Notes: generated by a model from the sequence alone, not told the origin. Shown: positions 1 to 8,783, counted from the stretch's first letter. The stretch is DNA of 64,000 nt from Spirosoma sordidisoli (GCF_004138325.1 NZ_SBLB01000004.1:496001-560000), one strand, 5' to 3'. Made by a program: numbers and translations.

Positions 1-107
1 ATGCCGTTCTCTACAAAAATGATCAGCGTAATCAGCACCAGACCACCCGTGCGGATAATTTCTTCGGAATTGAGCAGATACTGAAAAAATTCGACGATTT
101 GGTTCAT
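1..107 (-). CDS. DedA-family membrane protein, N-terminal fragment
   Basis: The reverse strand opens with ATG and encodes about 35 residues running off the window edge: MNQIVEFFQYLL, then NSEEIIRTGGL, then the start of a hydrophobic helix ending in FVENG. A short amphipathic N-terminus followed by a helix ending in (V/I)ENG is typical of DedA/SNARE-associated proteins, which are inner-membrane transporters or flippases linked to undecaprenyl phosphate or lipid recycling. Only this segment is visible, so the call rests on the N-terminal pattern. The downstream end is outside the window. Confidence 0.55.
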   Translation of the reverse strand, partial: MNQIVEFFQYLLNSEEIIRTGGLVLITLIIFVENG

Positions 108-128
108 GGTGCAGACTGGACGTCCGTT

Positions 129-2033
129 CTACATATATTCGGCTAACTCAAGCCAGCGGTCTGACTTGTCGGCAATGGCCAGATCGAGCTGTTCGATCTC
201 GCGGGCCCAGGCGGTTAGCTGTTCGTGATGCCCACCCGCGTTGAGTAGACCCAGCACCTCGCTTTTTCGTTGCTCCAGCGATTCGATTTCTTTCTCCAGC
301 GCTTCGTATTCGCGTATCTCTTTGTACGACGGCTTCCGTTTGGCGGCCGGTGCGCTGGCAGGAGCCACTGGCTGAGAAACCACAGCGGTTGCGGTTTGGT
401 TCTTCGCCCCGTTGGCCGATGATTTAGCCTGCGGTGACGAGGCAGTTGTTTTGGGCTGCGAATCGCGCCATTCGCGATAATCGGTGTAGTTGCCGGGATA
501 ATCGCGGACTTTACCTTCTCCTTCCAGCACAAAGACGTGATCAACGAGCCGATCCATAAAATAGCGGTCGTGGGTCACGATCAGCACACAACCCGCAAAG
601 TTGAGCAGGAAATCTTCCAGCACGTTCAGCGTTGTGATGTCGAGGTCGTTGGTCGGCTCGTCGAGGATCAGGAAGTTGGGGTTCTGTACCAGCACCAGCA
701 ACAGCTGCAGCCGCCGTTTTTCGCCCCCGCTCAGCTTGGCCACAAAATCGTACTGCTTGGAGCGGTCGAACAGAAACCGGCTCAGCAGTTGCGTAGCCGT
801 AACGGTATCACCGTTGGCCAGCTTCATGACCTCGGCCACGTCCTGCACGACGTCGATGACCCGCTGGTTTTCGGGCAAATCGAGTTCAGTCTGGGTGTAG
901 TAGCCGAACTTAACGGTGCCGCCGGTGGTAATTTTTCCCGAATCGGGCCGGAGCTGGCCGGTCAGCATGTTCATCAGCGTGGTTTTACCCATGCCGTTTT
1001 TGCCAATCAGCCCCACCCGGTCGAGCCGTTTAAAGGTGTAGTTGAAATGATCGAGCAGCACCTTGTCGCCAAAGCGTTTGCTCAGGTTTTCTACCTCCAG
1101 AATTTTGCTGCCCAGCCGGGTCATCCGCAGATTCAGGTCCAGTTCGCCGTCGTTGCGTTTGCCGCTGGTTTTTTCTTTGAGGTCTTCAAAGGCATCGACC
1201 CGATACTGCGCTTTGGTACCCCGGGCTTTGGGCTGCCGGCGCATCCATTCCAGCTCCCGCCTGAACGTATTCCGATCTTTGGCCAGCTCTGAAGCGGCTG
1301 CGGTTTCGCGCTCGTCTTTCTTCTCCAGAAAGTAGGCGTAATTGCCTTTGTAAGTATAGAGCTGCCCGCCGTCCAGTTCGGCGATCTGGTTACAGACCCG
1401 ATCCAGGAAATACCGGTCGTGGGAGACCATCAGCAGCGTACCGTTGTTGGTATTGAGGTGATTTTCGAGGTACTCGATGGCTTCGAGGTCGAGGTGGTTG
1501 GTAGGCTCGTCGAGAATGAGCAGGTCGGGCGCCTGAATAAGCACCCGGGCCAGCGCGACCCGTTTGCGCTGCCCGCCCGACAGCGAACTGACCGGCTGGT
1601 TAACGTCCTGAATACCCAGTTCGCCCAGCATCTGCCGGATCTGCGACTCGTAATCCCAGGCTTCGAGCTTCTCCATCTGGACCATGGCCCGCTCCAGCGC
1701 TGCGTGATCGTCGGTAGCCAGGGCATGCTCATAGGCGCGAACGGCATCGAGCTGGGCGCTCTCGCCCGCCAGTACGGCTTCCATCACCGTCAGGGCATTA
1801 TCGAACTCGGGCTGCTGGTCGAGGTAGCCGACTGTAATGTCCTTGCGCTGGCTGACCACGCCGGCATCGGGCGGCATGGCACCGGCCAGAATAGACAGCA
1901 ACGTCGTTTTTCCCGATCCGTTGGCACCCACGATGGCTACCTTGTCGCCCCGGTTGACGCCGAACGTCAGGTTCCGGAAAAGTGTACGGTCGCCGTATGT
2001 CTTGGTTAAGTTTTCTGCAGAAAGAAAATTCAT
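129..2033 (-). CDS. ABC-F family ATPase, Uup-like
   Basis: This is a soluble protein of about 634 residues with two ABC ATPase domains and no membrane segments, the ABC-F arrangement that acts on ribosomes. Domain 1 has Walker A GANGSGKTT (near residue 36), signature LSGGQRKR (near 150) and Walker B LLILDEPTNHLD. Domain 2 has GKNGMGKTT (near 341), LSGGEKRR (near 432) and FLILDEPTNDLD. A charged linker separates them, and the last 80 residues form a predicted coiled coil (EALEKEIESLEQRK), as in Uup. An in-frame ATG lies 66 bases upstream, but a TACCTTTG -7 box sits between the two, so the start at MNFLSAENL is preferred. Ribosome or DNA-structure association is family knowledge, not shown here. 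Confidence 0.93.
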   Translation of the reverse strand: MNFLSAENLTKTYGDRTLFRNLTFGVNRGDKVAIVGANGSGKTTLLSILAGAMPPDAGVVSQRKDITVGYLDQQPEFDNALTVMEAVLAGESAQLDAVRAYEHALATDDHAALERAMVQMEKLEAWDYESQIRQMLGELGIQDVNQPVSSLSGGQRKRVALARVLIQAPDLLILDEPTNHLDLEAIEYLENHLNTNNGTLLMVSHDRYFLDRVCNQIAELDGGQLYTYKGNYAYFLEKKDERETAAASELAKDRNTFRRELEWMRRQPKARGTKAQYRVDAFEDLKEKTSGKRNDGELDLNLRMTRLGSKILEVENLSKRFGDKVLLDHFNYTFKRLDRVGLIGKNGMGKTTLMNMLTGQLRPDSGKITTGGTVKFGYYTQTELDLPENQRVIDVVQDVAEVMKLANGDTVTATQLLSRFLFDRSKQYDFVAKLSGGEKRRLQLLLVLVQNPNFLILDEPTNDLDITTLNVLEDFLLNFAGCVLIVTHDRYFMDRLVDHVFVLEGEGKVRDYPGNYTDYREWRDSQPKTTASSPQAKSSANGAKNQTATAVVSQPVAPASAPAAKRKPSYKEIREYEALEKEIESLEQRKSEVLGLLNAGGHHEQLTAWAREIEQLDLAIADKSDRWLELAEYM

Positions 2034-2085
2034 AGGTAACTGGCATAAACCGGGTCGGTTATGGATTGCCTTCCGGTTTGAAACA

Positions 2086-2093
2086 CAAAGGTA
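2086..2093 (-). promoter_or_regulatory. -7 promoter box of the ABC-F gene
   Basis: On the reverse strand this reads TACCTTTG, matching the Bacteroidota -7 consensus TAnnTTTG. It lies about 53 bases upstream of the chosen ABC-F start codon. No good TTTG -33 element is seen at the expected distance. It argues against the upstream alternative start of the gene. Confidence 0.5.
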
Positions 2094-2165
2094 CAACAAA
2101 GGAAATCGTTCGTACTTTTACCGGTCAGTCAATGACGTCCGAAACCTCTACCTTCATAACCCGGA

Positions 2166-3176
2166 ATGGACCTGAAACGTCTCCTTCAGTCGGTTGCCCT
2201 GATCGCCCTGACCATAGCGACGGCCGCTGCCCAAACGCCAACCGCTTTTACATCGTACACCCAGATTATTACCGGTTCCAATCAGACTTATCCCATGGTT
2301 GCCATCCCCGGCGGCAAATTTATGATGGGTAGTCTGCCCGCCGAAAAAGGACACAAACCCGACGAAGCCCCCCGCCATAGCGTAACGATAGAGCCGTTCT
2401 GGATGGGCAAGTTTGAAGTTACCTGGGATATATACGACCTGTTTACGACCAAGAATATCGAGAAAGAAATGGCAACCCGTTACCCCGACGGAGCCGATCT
2501 GTCGAAGACCGACGCCACGACCCGGCCCAGCCCGTCGTACGTCGATATGTCGTTCGGTATGGGTCGGTCGGGTTACCCGGCCATCAACATGACCCAGTAC
2601 GCGGCTATCAAGTTCTGCGCCTGGCTGTACGATAAAACGGGCATTTTTTACCGGCTTCCCACCGAAGCTGAATGGGAATATGCGTGCCGCGGTACCGGAC
2701 CCAATGCCAGCCTGGCCTACTCGTTCGGCAACGATGTGAAGAAGCTGGGCGAGTATGCCGTGTTCAATGGCAACAGCGACGGGAGCTACAAGAAAATTGG
2801 CACGAAGAAACCCAACTCATTCGGCTTGCACGACATGCATGGTAACGTCATGGAGTGGACGCAGGATCAGTACATCGAGGACTATTACAAACAAAAGGCC
2901 GCCGGCACGGTAAAAGAACCCTACGCCCCCACTACCTCGCTCTATCCGAACTCGGTCCGGGGCGGTTCCTGGGACGACGACCCAACCGTACTGCGCTCGG
3001 CCGCCCGTACTCCCTCAGCCCCGGCCTGGAAAGTGCTGGACCCCCAAAGCCCCAAGTCAGACTGGTGGCTAACGTCGGCCTCGTTCGTCGGTTTTCGGGT
3101 GGTGCGCCCCGCCAAAACGCCCAGCCCCGCCGAAATCCGGGCCTACTACGACATCAAACCCATCAAGGATTATTGA
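2166..3176 (+). CDS. Secreted formylglycine-generating-enzyme-fold (SUMF1) protein
   Basis: The product has 336 residues and an N-terminal signal peptide ending near ATAAAQ. Residues of about 44-325 carry the FGE-sulfatase fold, with FMMGS, GKFEVTWDIYD, RLPTEAEWEYACRG, GLHDMHGNVMEW, RGGSWDDDP and a terminal GFRVVR. True formylglycine-generating enzymes use a C-terminal cysteine pair just before an R-x-AAR-like segment. Here that region reads RSAARTPSAPAW with no cysteine, so sulfatase activation is unlikely. In Bacteroidota this fold also occurs in gliding/secretion proteins GldJ and GldK, but those are lipoproteins and this has no lipobox. Function is therefore open: probably a periplasmic or surface structural/binding protein. 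The stop codon lies at the edge of a TGAGTGA-type repeat. Confidence 0.85.
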   Translation: MDLKRLLQSVALIALTIATAAAQTPTAFTSYTQIITGSNQTYPMVAIPGGKFMMGSLPAEKGHKPDEAPRHSVTIEPFWMGKFEVTWDIYDLFTTKNIEKEMATRYPDGADLSKTDATTRPSPSYVDMSFGMGRSGYPAINMTQYAAIKFCAWLYDKTGIFYRLPTEAEWEYACRGTGPNASLAYSFGNDVKKLGEYAVFNGNSDGSYKKIGTKKPNSFGLHDMHGNVMEWTQDQYIEDYYKQKAAGTVKEPYAPTTSLYPNSVRGGSWDDDPTVLRSAARTPSAPAWKVLDPQSPKSDWWLTSASFVGFRVVRPAKTPSPAEIRAYYDIKPIKDY

Positions 3177-3258
3177 GTGAATGAGCGAATGGGTGATTGA
3201 GTGGGCTGGCGCTCATTCACTCAATCACTAACTCACTCAATCACTAACTCACTCAATT
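3172..3258. repeat. TGAGTGA-based inverted/tandem repeat, copy 1
   Basis: The left arm is built of TGAGTGA, ATGAGCGA and GTGATTGAGTG-like units. A GCTGGCG loop follows, then a right arm of the complementary kind in which the 16-mer CACTAACTCACTCAAT occurs twice in tandem. The element begins within the stop codon of the FGE-fold gene and ends just before folK. It can fold into a long hairpin. A second copy lies near 7.1 kb. TGA recurs every four bases in TGAGTGATTGAGTGA, so stops occur in all three frames. Confidence 0.8.
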
Positions 3259-3263
3259 ACCTA

Positions 3264-3746
3264 TTGACAACGTTTCTTCTTCTCGGTGCTAATCTGGGCG
3301 ACCGGGTGCTTACACTGCGCCGGGCAGCGGATCTCATTGCTCAACGGGTTGGTACGGTAACGCAATGGTCGCGCCTGTACGAAACGGCGCCCTGGGGCGT
3401 AACGGATCAGCCGTCGTTTCTGAATCAGGTACTGGTTGTGGATACGGCATTAGTGCCCGAAGCGGTACTTGACCAGACGCAGGCCATCGAACATGAACTG
3501 GGACGGGTGCGACTGAACAAGTGGGGCGCTCGCCTGATCGACATCGATCTACTCTATTACGACCAGCTGCGGCTACAAACCGACCGGCTGACGGTGCCGC
3601 ATCCGTTTTTGCACGAACGGCGGTTTACGCTGGTGCCGCTGGCCGAGGTGGCACCGGACTTTCAGCATCCAGTATTGGCCAAAACCAGCCTGGCGTTGCT
3701 GGCCAGCTGTACCGATACCAGCGAAGTGTCGGTCTATGAGCCATGA
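3264..3746 (+). CDS. folK: 2-amino-4-hydroxy-6-hydroxymethyldihydropteridine pyrophosphokinase (HPPK)
   Basis: HPPK transfers pyrophosphate from ATP to 6-hydroxymethyl-7,8-dihydropterin in folate synthesis. The 160-residue product has the family blocks FLLLGANLGDR, LYETAPWGVTDQPSFLNQV and GRVRLNKWGARLIDIDLLYY, the last carrying the metal-binding aspartates, then VPHPFLHERRFTLVPLAEV. I start it at TTG, giving MTTFLLLGANLG. A longer in-frame start exists 63 bases upstream, but those residues (QSLTHSITNSLN) are a translation of the intergenic repeat and look spurious. No other folate gene is nearby. Confidence 0.92.
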   Translation: MTTFLLLGANLGDRVLTLRRAADLIAQRVGTVTQWSRLYETAPWGVTDQPSFLNQVLVVDTALVPEAVLDQTQAIEHELGRVRLNKWGARLIDIDLLYYDQLRLQTDRLTVPHPFLHERRFTLVPLAEVAPDFQHPVLAKTSLALLASCTDTSEVSVYEP

Positions 3747-3749
3747 GAG

Positions 3750-3779
3750 CACCGCAATCCGCCCGACGATTCGGCGGTG
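3750..3779. terminator. Weak hairpin between folK and glpD
   Basis: CACCGC plus AATC pairs with GATT plus GCGGTG across an 8-base loop, with a 2-base bulge on one side. It lies just past the folK stop and ahead of the 3' end of the convergent glpD. There is no clear T-run, so its terminator role is tentative. Confidence 0.35.
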
Positions 3780-3833
3780 AAGCAGGTGCTACGAACTCGT
3801 GTGCGGCAAGTTGCTGGTATTCCCTGCTGGTTT

Positions 3834-5495
3834 CTACATCTTCAGCAGTTCGGCGGGGGGCGCTGTACTGAGGCCGGCATCGTGGCGGAACGAGGCCACC
3901 AGCATCCGATACGCCGTAACCTGTCTGGCACAGTAGTCGTCGGTCCAGTTCAGCTCGCGGGCCAGGATGTCGGCAACGGGCTGGGCCAGCAGAGCGCTCA
4001 GCTGCCAGTCCGACAACTCAAGGCGCCAGCGCCGGGCCAGCACATCGCGAATTGTCATCGCCATTTCTTCCCGAACGTGATAGACCACTTCGGCCCGGAT
4101 AAACGGCAAACGTTCGTGCACACGGTCAGACAGGGTCGCATCCTGCAGGATGAGCTGAGTTACCCATTCGGCGCGATCGCCATAGGTCTGCATCAGGTGC
4201 TGGCTTGTGTCATCGTCCAGCTGATACCGGCGTTGCAGGGACTTCCAGTCATCAAAGCGGTACTTTTCTCCACCTACCAGATAATAGGTCTCGGTGCAGC
4301 CCGGCTTCGGCTGGTTCAGCTGCTCCCCTACGCGATCGATGGCGTCCTGAGCCATGAGCCGGTAGGTTGTCCATTTCCCGCCCAGCAGGCTCAGCAGGCC
4401 CGAGGCCGGGTCGTGTTCTACTTCGTGGTCGCGCAGCAGGGTTTTGGTATCGGCCCGGTTGCTGACGATCAGCGGCCGGATACCGCCGAACCCGGCCCGG
4501 ACCTCGGTAGCCGCGGGGGTTTTGGCCAGATAAGGCCGCAAGGTATCGAGCAGGTAGGTAACCTCGTCGGCTTCCAGGACCGGTTCCTGCTCCAGGTCCG
4601 TATAATCAGTATCCGTGGTGCCAACAAAGACGCTGTCGCCAAACGGAATAGCGAATACAACCCGACCGTCTGATGTTTTCGGGATCAGCATGGCACAGTT
4701 GCTATTCAGCGTGTCGCGGGGAAGCACGATATGCACCCCCTTACTGGGCCGGATGCGGGGTTCGAGCCGGGGATTGGCCAGGAGCCGAACGGGGTCAGCG
4801 TAGGGGCCCGCACAGTTCAGAAACACCCGGGCGCGGATCGAACCAGTTTCGCCAGTCAGCTGATCCTGGGTCAGAGCCGTGGTTAGCTGCCCCTGGTCAT
4901 CCCGTTCAAAGCCGGTCAGGGCGGTGTAGTTCAGAACAATAGCGCCGGCTTCATCGGCCGAGTGGGCCAGCGCCAGCGCGTAGCGGGCATCGTTGAACTG
5001 ACCGTCGTAATACAGCACAGCACTATGAAGTCCGGGCGTCAGGGTGGGCATCTTTTCGAGCGCTTTGGCGCGGCTGAGCCATTCTCCCTTCGGAAACGAA
5101 TCGTGCCGGGCAAACAGGCTGTAGAGTCGCAGGCCGATAGACATATACAGGCCTTCGAACGCGCTGAATACCGGCGTAAGCAGGGCCAGCGGATGCGCCA
5201 GGTGAGGTGCGTTTCGCAAGACCGTACGACGTTCGGCCAGGCCGTGGCGCACCTGCCGGAGCTGAGCCAGATCGGCGTTTTTGAACGCCTGCTCGAGATA
5301 GCGTACGCCCCCGTGAATCAGCTTGGTAGAACGGGACGAGGTTTCGCCCGCAAAATCGCCCCGGTCAATCAGCACAACGCGGTAACCACGCAGGGCTGCA
5401 TCAAGAGCCGCTCCGGCCCCGCTCGCTCCTGCACCAATTATACATACGTCAAACGATTCATGCCGTACCCGCTGCTGATTTCTTTGTCGATTCAT
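3834..5495 (-). CDS. glpD: Glycerol-3-phosphate dehydrogenase (FAD-dependent)
   Basis: The enzyme oxidises sn-glycerol-3-phosphate to dihydroxyacetone phosphate and passes electrons to the quinone pool at the inner membrane. The 553-residue product starts with a dinucleotide-binding fold, FDVCIIGAGASGAGAA, followed by the family motifs RGDFAGETSSRSTKLIHGGVRYL and GVHIVLPRD. Later blocks are VFAIPFGDSVFVGTTDTDY and GLLSLLGGKWTTYR. The C-terminal helical cap (residues of about 400-540) is present. Length is normal for GlpD. No glycerol kinase or facilitator is adjacent. It converges on folK. Confidence 0.95.
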   Translation of the reverse strand: MNRQRNQQRVRHESFDVCIIGAGASGAGAALDAALRGYRVVLIDRGDFAGETSSRSTKLIHGGVRYLEQAFKNADLAQLRQVRHGLAERRTVLRNAPHLAHPLALLTPVFSAFEGLYMSIGLRLYSLFARHDSFPKGEWLSRAKALEKMPTLTPGLHSAVLYYDGQFNDARYALALAHSADEAGAIVLNYTALTGFERDDQGQLTTALTQDQLTGETGSIRARVFLNCAGPYADPVRLLANPRLEPRIRPSKGVHIVLPRDTLNSNCAMLIPKTSDGRVVFAIPFGDSVFVGTTDTDYTDLEQEPVLEADEVTYLLDTLRPYLAKTPAATEVRAGFGGIRPLIVSNRADTKTLLRDHEVEHDPASGLLSLLGGKWTTYRLMAQDAIDRVGEQLNQPKPGCTETYYLVGGEKYRFDDWKSLQRRYQLDDDTSQHLMQTYGDRAEWVTQLILQDATLSDRVHERLPFIRAEVVYHVREEMAMTIRDVLARRWRLELSDWQLSALLAQPVADILARELNWTDDYCARQVTAYRMLVASFRHDAGLSTAPPAELLKM

Positions 5496-5580
5496 ACACG
5501 AAGATAGGGAGATTTACCAGAGTAAACAGGTAGACCTACCAACCAGCCCCCCGTCCTTACCATTTAGTAAACAGCTATTT

Positions 5581-6192
5581 TTACGACGAATAGCTACGGC
5601 TGCGGCCGCCGAAGAAGCCGCTACGGCCACCCGACGGGCGAACTGTACGCGTTACGCGCGAGTTCCGGATGTTATCGCTGATTTGGGTAGACCGGTTATA
5701 CAAACCCGGATTGGCATAAACGCCAGCCCCGTATCGATTTCGGTCGGCAGCATACTGCGGGGCGGTAGACCGACCCAGCATGTAGCCCAGGCTCCCCCAC
5801 AGGAGCACGTTAGCCAGTCCGTTATGGTGTGTGTACCCGTTCGGGTTGTTCAGGTAAGTGCGGGTCGACTGATCGGTTTCGACAAGCCGGCGGGCGGCTT
5901 CGACACTGAGCGTATCGCGGTGGCCATCGGCATAGTTTACGATAGCTCCGGCCTGACCGGGTTGGGCGGGCACCTCGTCGGTAATCTTGAAATTACCCGG
6001 CGCCGTTTCGGTGATGTAGGTACGAACGCCTTTTCCGAACGAGGTTTCGGTCCGTTCGGGCTGGTCACTGTTTGAGTTAGACCCGCAGCTTTGCAGCAGT
6101 ACGGACCCGTTCAGCAGCGCCAGACTGAGCGTTGTACTCAGTGTAATGTCTTTAACGCGCCGAAGAACGGCATGCCGACGAAGAGGTGTCAT
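5581..6192 (-). CDS. Hypothetical lipoprotein
   Basis: A product of about 203 residues, from the start MTPLRRHAV; another ATG lies seven codons upstream. After a basic N-terminus and a hydrophobic stretch comes the lipobox LLQSC, so it is probably an outer- or inner-membrane lipoprotein. The mature part begins with a serine/asparagine-rich linker. A middle region (AIVNYADGHRDTLSVEAARRLV) and a Gly/Ala-rich hydrophobic patch (LLWGSLGYMLGR) follow, and the tail is Arg/Ser/Gly-rich (GGRSGFFGGRSRSYSS). The tail is basic and low in complexity, suggesting disorder. I do not recognise a named family. It lies downstream of a small beta-barrel gene on the same strand. Confidence 0.75.
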   Translation of the reverse strand: MTPLRRHAVLRRVKDITLSTTLSLALLNGSVLLQSCGSNSNSDQPERTETSFGKGVRTYITETAPGNFKITDEVPAQPGQAGAIVNYADGHRDTLSVEAARRLVETDQSTRTYLNNPNGYTHHNGLANVLLWGSLGYMLGRSTAPQYAADRNRYGAGVYANPGLYNRSTQISDNIRNSRVTRTVRPSGGRSGFFGGRSRSYSS

Positions 6193-6288
6193 AGCAAAAT
6201 TTGTGATAGTCAACTACTAAACTACCAGACACCCCGCAGGGTTGCAAGTTGTTCGGGATGAAGAGTCGACCGAACCAACAAACGGTTG

Positions 6289-7029
6289 TCAGAAGGGACG
6301 GTAACAGTCGCCGAAAAGAATAACGATACCTGCCGTGGCGCTCACGGCCCCCACGGTCCGGTCGCCGGTGAAGTATGAACTTTGAGCACGGCCCGTATTG
6401 GTCCAGGTAGTTGACGTAAGTCCGCTGAAGGTGAAGCGCGACTGGGTATAATCGCCAGCCAGTTGTAGCGAGATACAGCGGCCTAACCGATACTGAACGG
6501 CCAGCCCGCCCCCCAGCGCCAGTGCGGTACTCTTCGACCCGCTCGTTTCAACGCTGGTTCCGGTTTCGGTGGCAGGCGCCGTCAGACTCGTCGTAGGCAT
6601 GGTTGCCTGCGCCTGGCCAGCCATCAGCCGCGTATTGATGGAGAAGCGCCCGATCGGCAGGTGAACGTAAGGACCGCCCATGAAGGTGGTGGTTGACCAG
6701 TTGCCTGCATCGACGGTTCCGTTGCTAAACCCATCGACCAGCAGCGACTGCGCCTGTACGCTGTTCCGGTGTTGCTCGGCCCGAACCATCAGCCCTACCG
6801 GCCCAACGAGCCGAACCCCTCCCGCCAGGCTGAACGCAACGCCCCGCCTGGCCATACCGGCCCCTTTTTCATCAGGAGAACTGCTGGCAAATTGCCCTAC
6901 TGGCAGGCTGCCTCCCGCCGAAACAGCGAAAAACCCCCGCTTGTCCTGATGCGACAGGATAAACGATTTCTGGCAAAACGAAACGGTCGTCATACCGGCC
7001 GCCAACACAGTTAGGATAATTTTTTTCAT
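6289..7029 (-). CDS. Small outer-membrane beta-barrel-like protein
   Basis: The 246-residue product has a clear Sec signal peptide, MKKIILTVLAAGMTTVSFCQ. The mature protein is rich in Gly/Ser/Thr with alternating hydrophobic strands (GVAFSLAGGVRLVGPVGLMVRAEQ, LGGGLAVQYRLGRCISLQLAGDY) and ends in a hydrophobic strand near GIVILFGDCYRPF. This pattern fits an eight-stranded outer-membrane barrel of the OmpW/PorT-like kind. No specific function can be assigned. It may be expressed with the lipoprotein just downstream on the same strand, about 96 bases away. Confidence 0.72.
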   Translation of the reverse strand: MKKIILTVLAAGMTTVSFCQKSFILSHQDKRGFFAVSAGGSLPVGQFASSSPDEKGAGMARRGVAFSLAGGVRLVGPVGLMVRAEQHRNSVQAQSLLVDGFSNGTVDAGNWSTTTFMGGPYVHLPIGRFSINTRLMAGQAQATMPTTSLTAPATETGTSVETSGSKSTALALGGGLAVQYRLGRCISLQLAGDYTQSRFTFSGLTSTTWTNTGRAQSSYFTGDRTVGAVSATAGIVILFGDCYRPF

Positions 7030-7094
7030 GACCTGTCCGTCTACTGTTACCTCTTTTGAGGAACCCTAAACAAATACAGTGCCATGATTAATTG

Positions 7095-7168
7095 GCGAAT
7101 GAGTGATTGAGTGATTGAGTGGTGAACAAAGCCTAATCACTCAATCACTCATTCACTCAATCACTCAT
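7095..7168. repeat. TGAGTGA-based inverted/tandem repeat, copy 2
   Basis: The left arm (GAATGAGTGATTGAGTGATTGAGTGG) pairs with the right arm (ATCACTCAATCACTCATTCACTCAATCAC) across a loop of about 13 bases. The right arm overlaps the last codons of the trehalase gene on the reverse strand, supplying its final residues Met-Ser-Asp and the stop codon. Composition and hairpin form match the element before folK. Confidence 0.8.
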
Positions 7169-8677
7169 CCACTTACTCTTCAGCGCCAGGTAAACGCCGT
7201 TGGTCCAGCCGAAGCCGTCCTGGTTGGGGTATTCGCCCCCGCCCGTTGTCAGCGACGCGTCGACAACGTTGTATTTTTCCATCATCTTGCCGGTCGCTTT
7301 AAAGACTTTGTCGTTCAGGGCCAGCCAGCGTTCACTGGCCGTACGGGCGGTTTCGGCAAAGCCGTAGTTCAGTAGCCCCTGGTAAACGATCCATTGCAGG
7401 GGCGCCCAGCCGTTGGGCCAGTCCCACTGCTGCCCACTATGATCGAGCGTGGTTACCCAGCCGCCGGCCTGCAAAAAATGATCGCGGAGCCGGTCGTGAA
7501 CCCGTTGTGCCTGCTGCGGAGTGGCCAGTTTGAAGAACAGCGGGAAAGCAGCAGCCAGCGTTTCTGACGAAACCGGCTCGTTGGCGAGGGCGTCGTAGTC
7601 ATGATAAAAACCCGTATGCTCGTTCCAGAACAGCGCCTGGATATAATCCCGGCGCCGGGTGGCCCGCTGATCGAATAAATGGGCTTCGTCGGGCTGGCCT
7701 GCCTGTACATACGCATCGCGCAGGGTGGTTTCCAGATCGTAGAGCAGGCAGTTCAGATCGACCGGAATGAGATCGGCGGTGCGGGTGGTGACCAGCGTAT
7801 TGCGATGCGAAAACCAGCGGCTGCTGAAATCCCAGCCTGACTCGCAGGCTGCCCGGATGTGGGTGTAGAGCCTGTCGGAGTGGATACCAAGCTGTTCGGC
7901 ATCGGGGAGTAGCGCGACCTCCTGCCGGTACGCTTCAGGACGGGGCGCGGGGGTATTGTCCCAATACCGGTTGAGCCAGCCACCGTCGGGCATAGGAACC
8001 ACCCGAAGCGTCAGGGCGCGGGGTTCGGTCTGGCACCCATCCATCCAGAAATCATGCTCTTTTCGGAGCTGCGGCAGGTAGGTTATCAGCACCTCGGGAC
8101 CCGTCATATCGGCCAGCAGCCGAACCATCAGCGCGAAATAGGGCGGCTGCGACCGACTCAGAAAATAAGACCGGTTGCCATTCGGAATGAACCCGAACAG
8201 GTCGATCAGATGAGCGAAATTGTCGAGCATGTCGCGGATCAGATCGGCCCGGCCCGACTCCCGCAGACCCAGCATGGTAAAATACGTATCCCAGTAAAAT
8301 ATTTCGCGGAAACGACCGCCCGGCACTACGTACGGACGCGGCAGCGGCACCCGCGAGCTACCCGATACGGGCGCGTCGGCAGGGCGGGTCAGCCGATCCC
8401 ACAACTCGTTGATATGAGCGAGGGTAGTGCCCGATGTGTCGCTTACGTAATTACTGGCTACCGGTTCAGGCACCACAAAATGCTCATGAACAAAGGCGTG
8501 CAGATCGAACCCCTCTTTATCCTTGTCAGCCTGGTACAGGGCCACCAACTCGGCCGGGCTCTGTTTGGGAACACAGTCGACAAAGGTTTTGGAATCAGAA
8601 AAAACACGGCCCAGTTGCACAGCGCGAAACAGCTCGCCTAACAGCTTGTCAGGCGACTGGAAAGAAGAGACATTCAT
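7157..8677 (-). CDS. treF: Cytoplasmic alpha,alpha-trehalase (GH37)
   Basis: The enzyme hydrolyses trehalose to two glucose molecules. Both trehalase signatures are present: PGGRFREIFYWDTY near residue 118 and QWDWPNGWAP near residue 415, along with the Gly-rich GGGEYPNQDGFGWTNG near the C-terminus. There is no signal peptide, so it should act in the cytoplasm like TreF. Upstream in-frame ATGs exist, but the family-like sequence begins at MNVSSFQSPDKLLGELF, giving about 506 residues. The last codons and stop lie in an intergenic repeat. A GH43 gene lies upstream on the same strand, close enough for co-transcription. Confidence 0.92.
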   Translation of the reverse strand: MNVSSFQSPDKLLGELFRAVQLGRVFSDSKTFVDCVPKQSPAELVALYQADKDKEGFDLHAFVHEHFVVPEPVASNYVSDTSGTTLAHINELWDRLTRPADAPVSGSSRVPLPRPYVVPGGRFREIFYWDTYFTMLGLRESGRADLIRDMLDNFAHLIDLFGFIPNGNRSYFLSRSQPPYFALMVRLLADMTGPEVLITYLPQLRKEHDFWMDGCQTEPRALTLRVVPMPDGGWLNRYWDNTPAPRPEAYRQEVALLPDAEQLGIHSDRLYTHIRAACESGWDFSSRWFSHRNTLVTTRTADLIPVDLNCLLYDLETTLRDAYVQAGQPDEAHLFDQRATRRRDYIQALFWNEHTGFYHDYDALANEPVSSETLAAAFPLFFKLATPQQAQRVHDRLRDHFLQAGGWVTTLDHSGQQWDWPNGWAPLQWIVYQGLLNYGFAETARTASERWLALNDKVFKATGKMMEKYNVVDASLTTGGGEYPNQDGFGWTNGVYLALKSKWMSD

Positions 8678-8783
8678 GCCCAATTCGTTGTAGTCAGTTA
8701 ATCGTGCCGCAAAGGACGGGAAATCACCCACAATGACCATAGAACCAGCCGGACATTTGCGGGCCAACGGGTATCATCCGCAG

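Noticed and set aside
537-1292. A long antisense frame within the ABC-F gene
   Set aside because: High-GC coding DNA gives long antisense frames; the sense strand carries complete ABC-F motifs.
3201-3263. A longer N-terminus for folK
   Set aside because: The extra residues (QSLTHSITNSLN) are a translation of the repeat; the HPPK fold begins at TTFLLLGANLG.
5499-5506. A TATCTTCG promoter-like box before glpD
   Set aside because: It lies only 4 bases from the ATG, which would put the transcription start inside the start codon.
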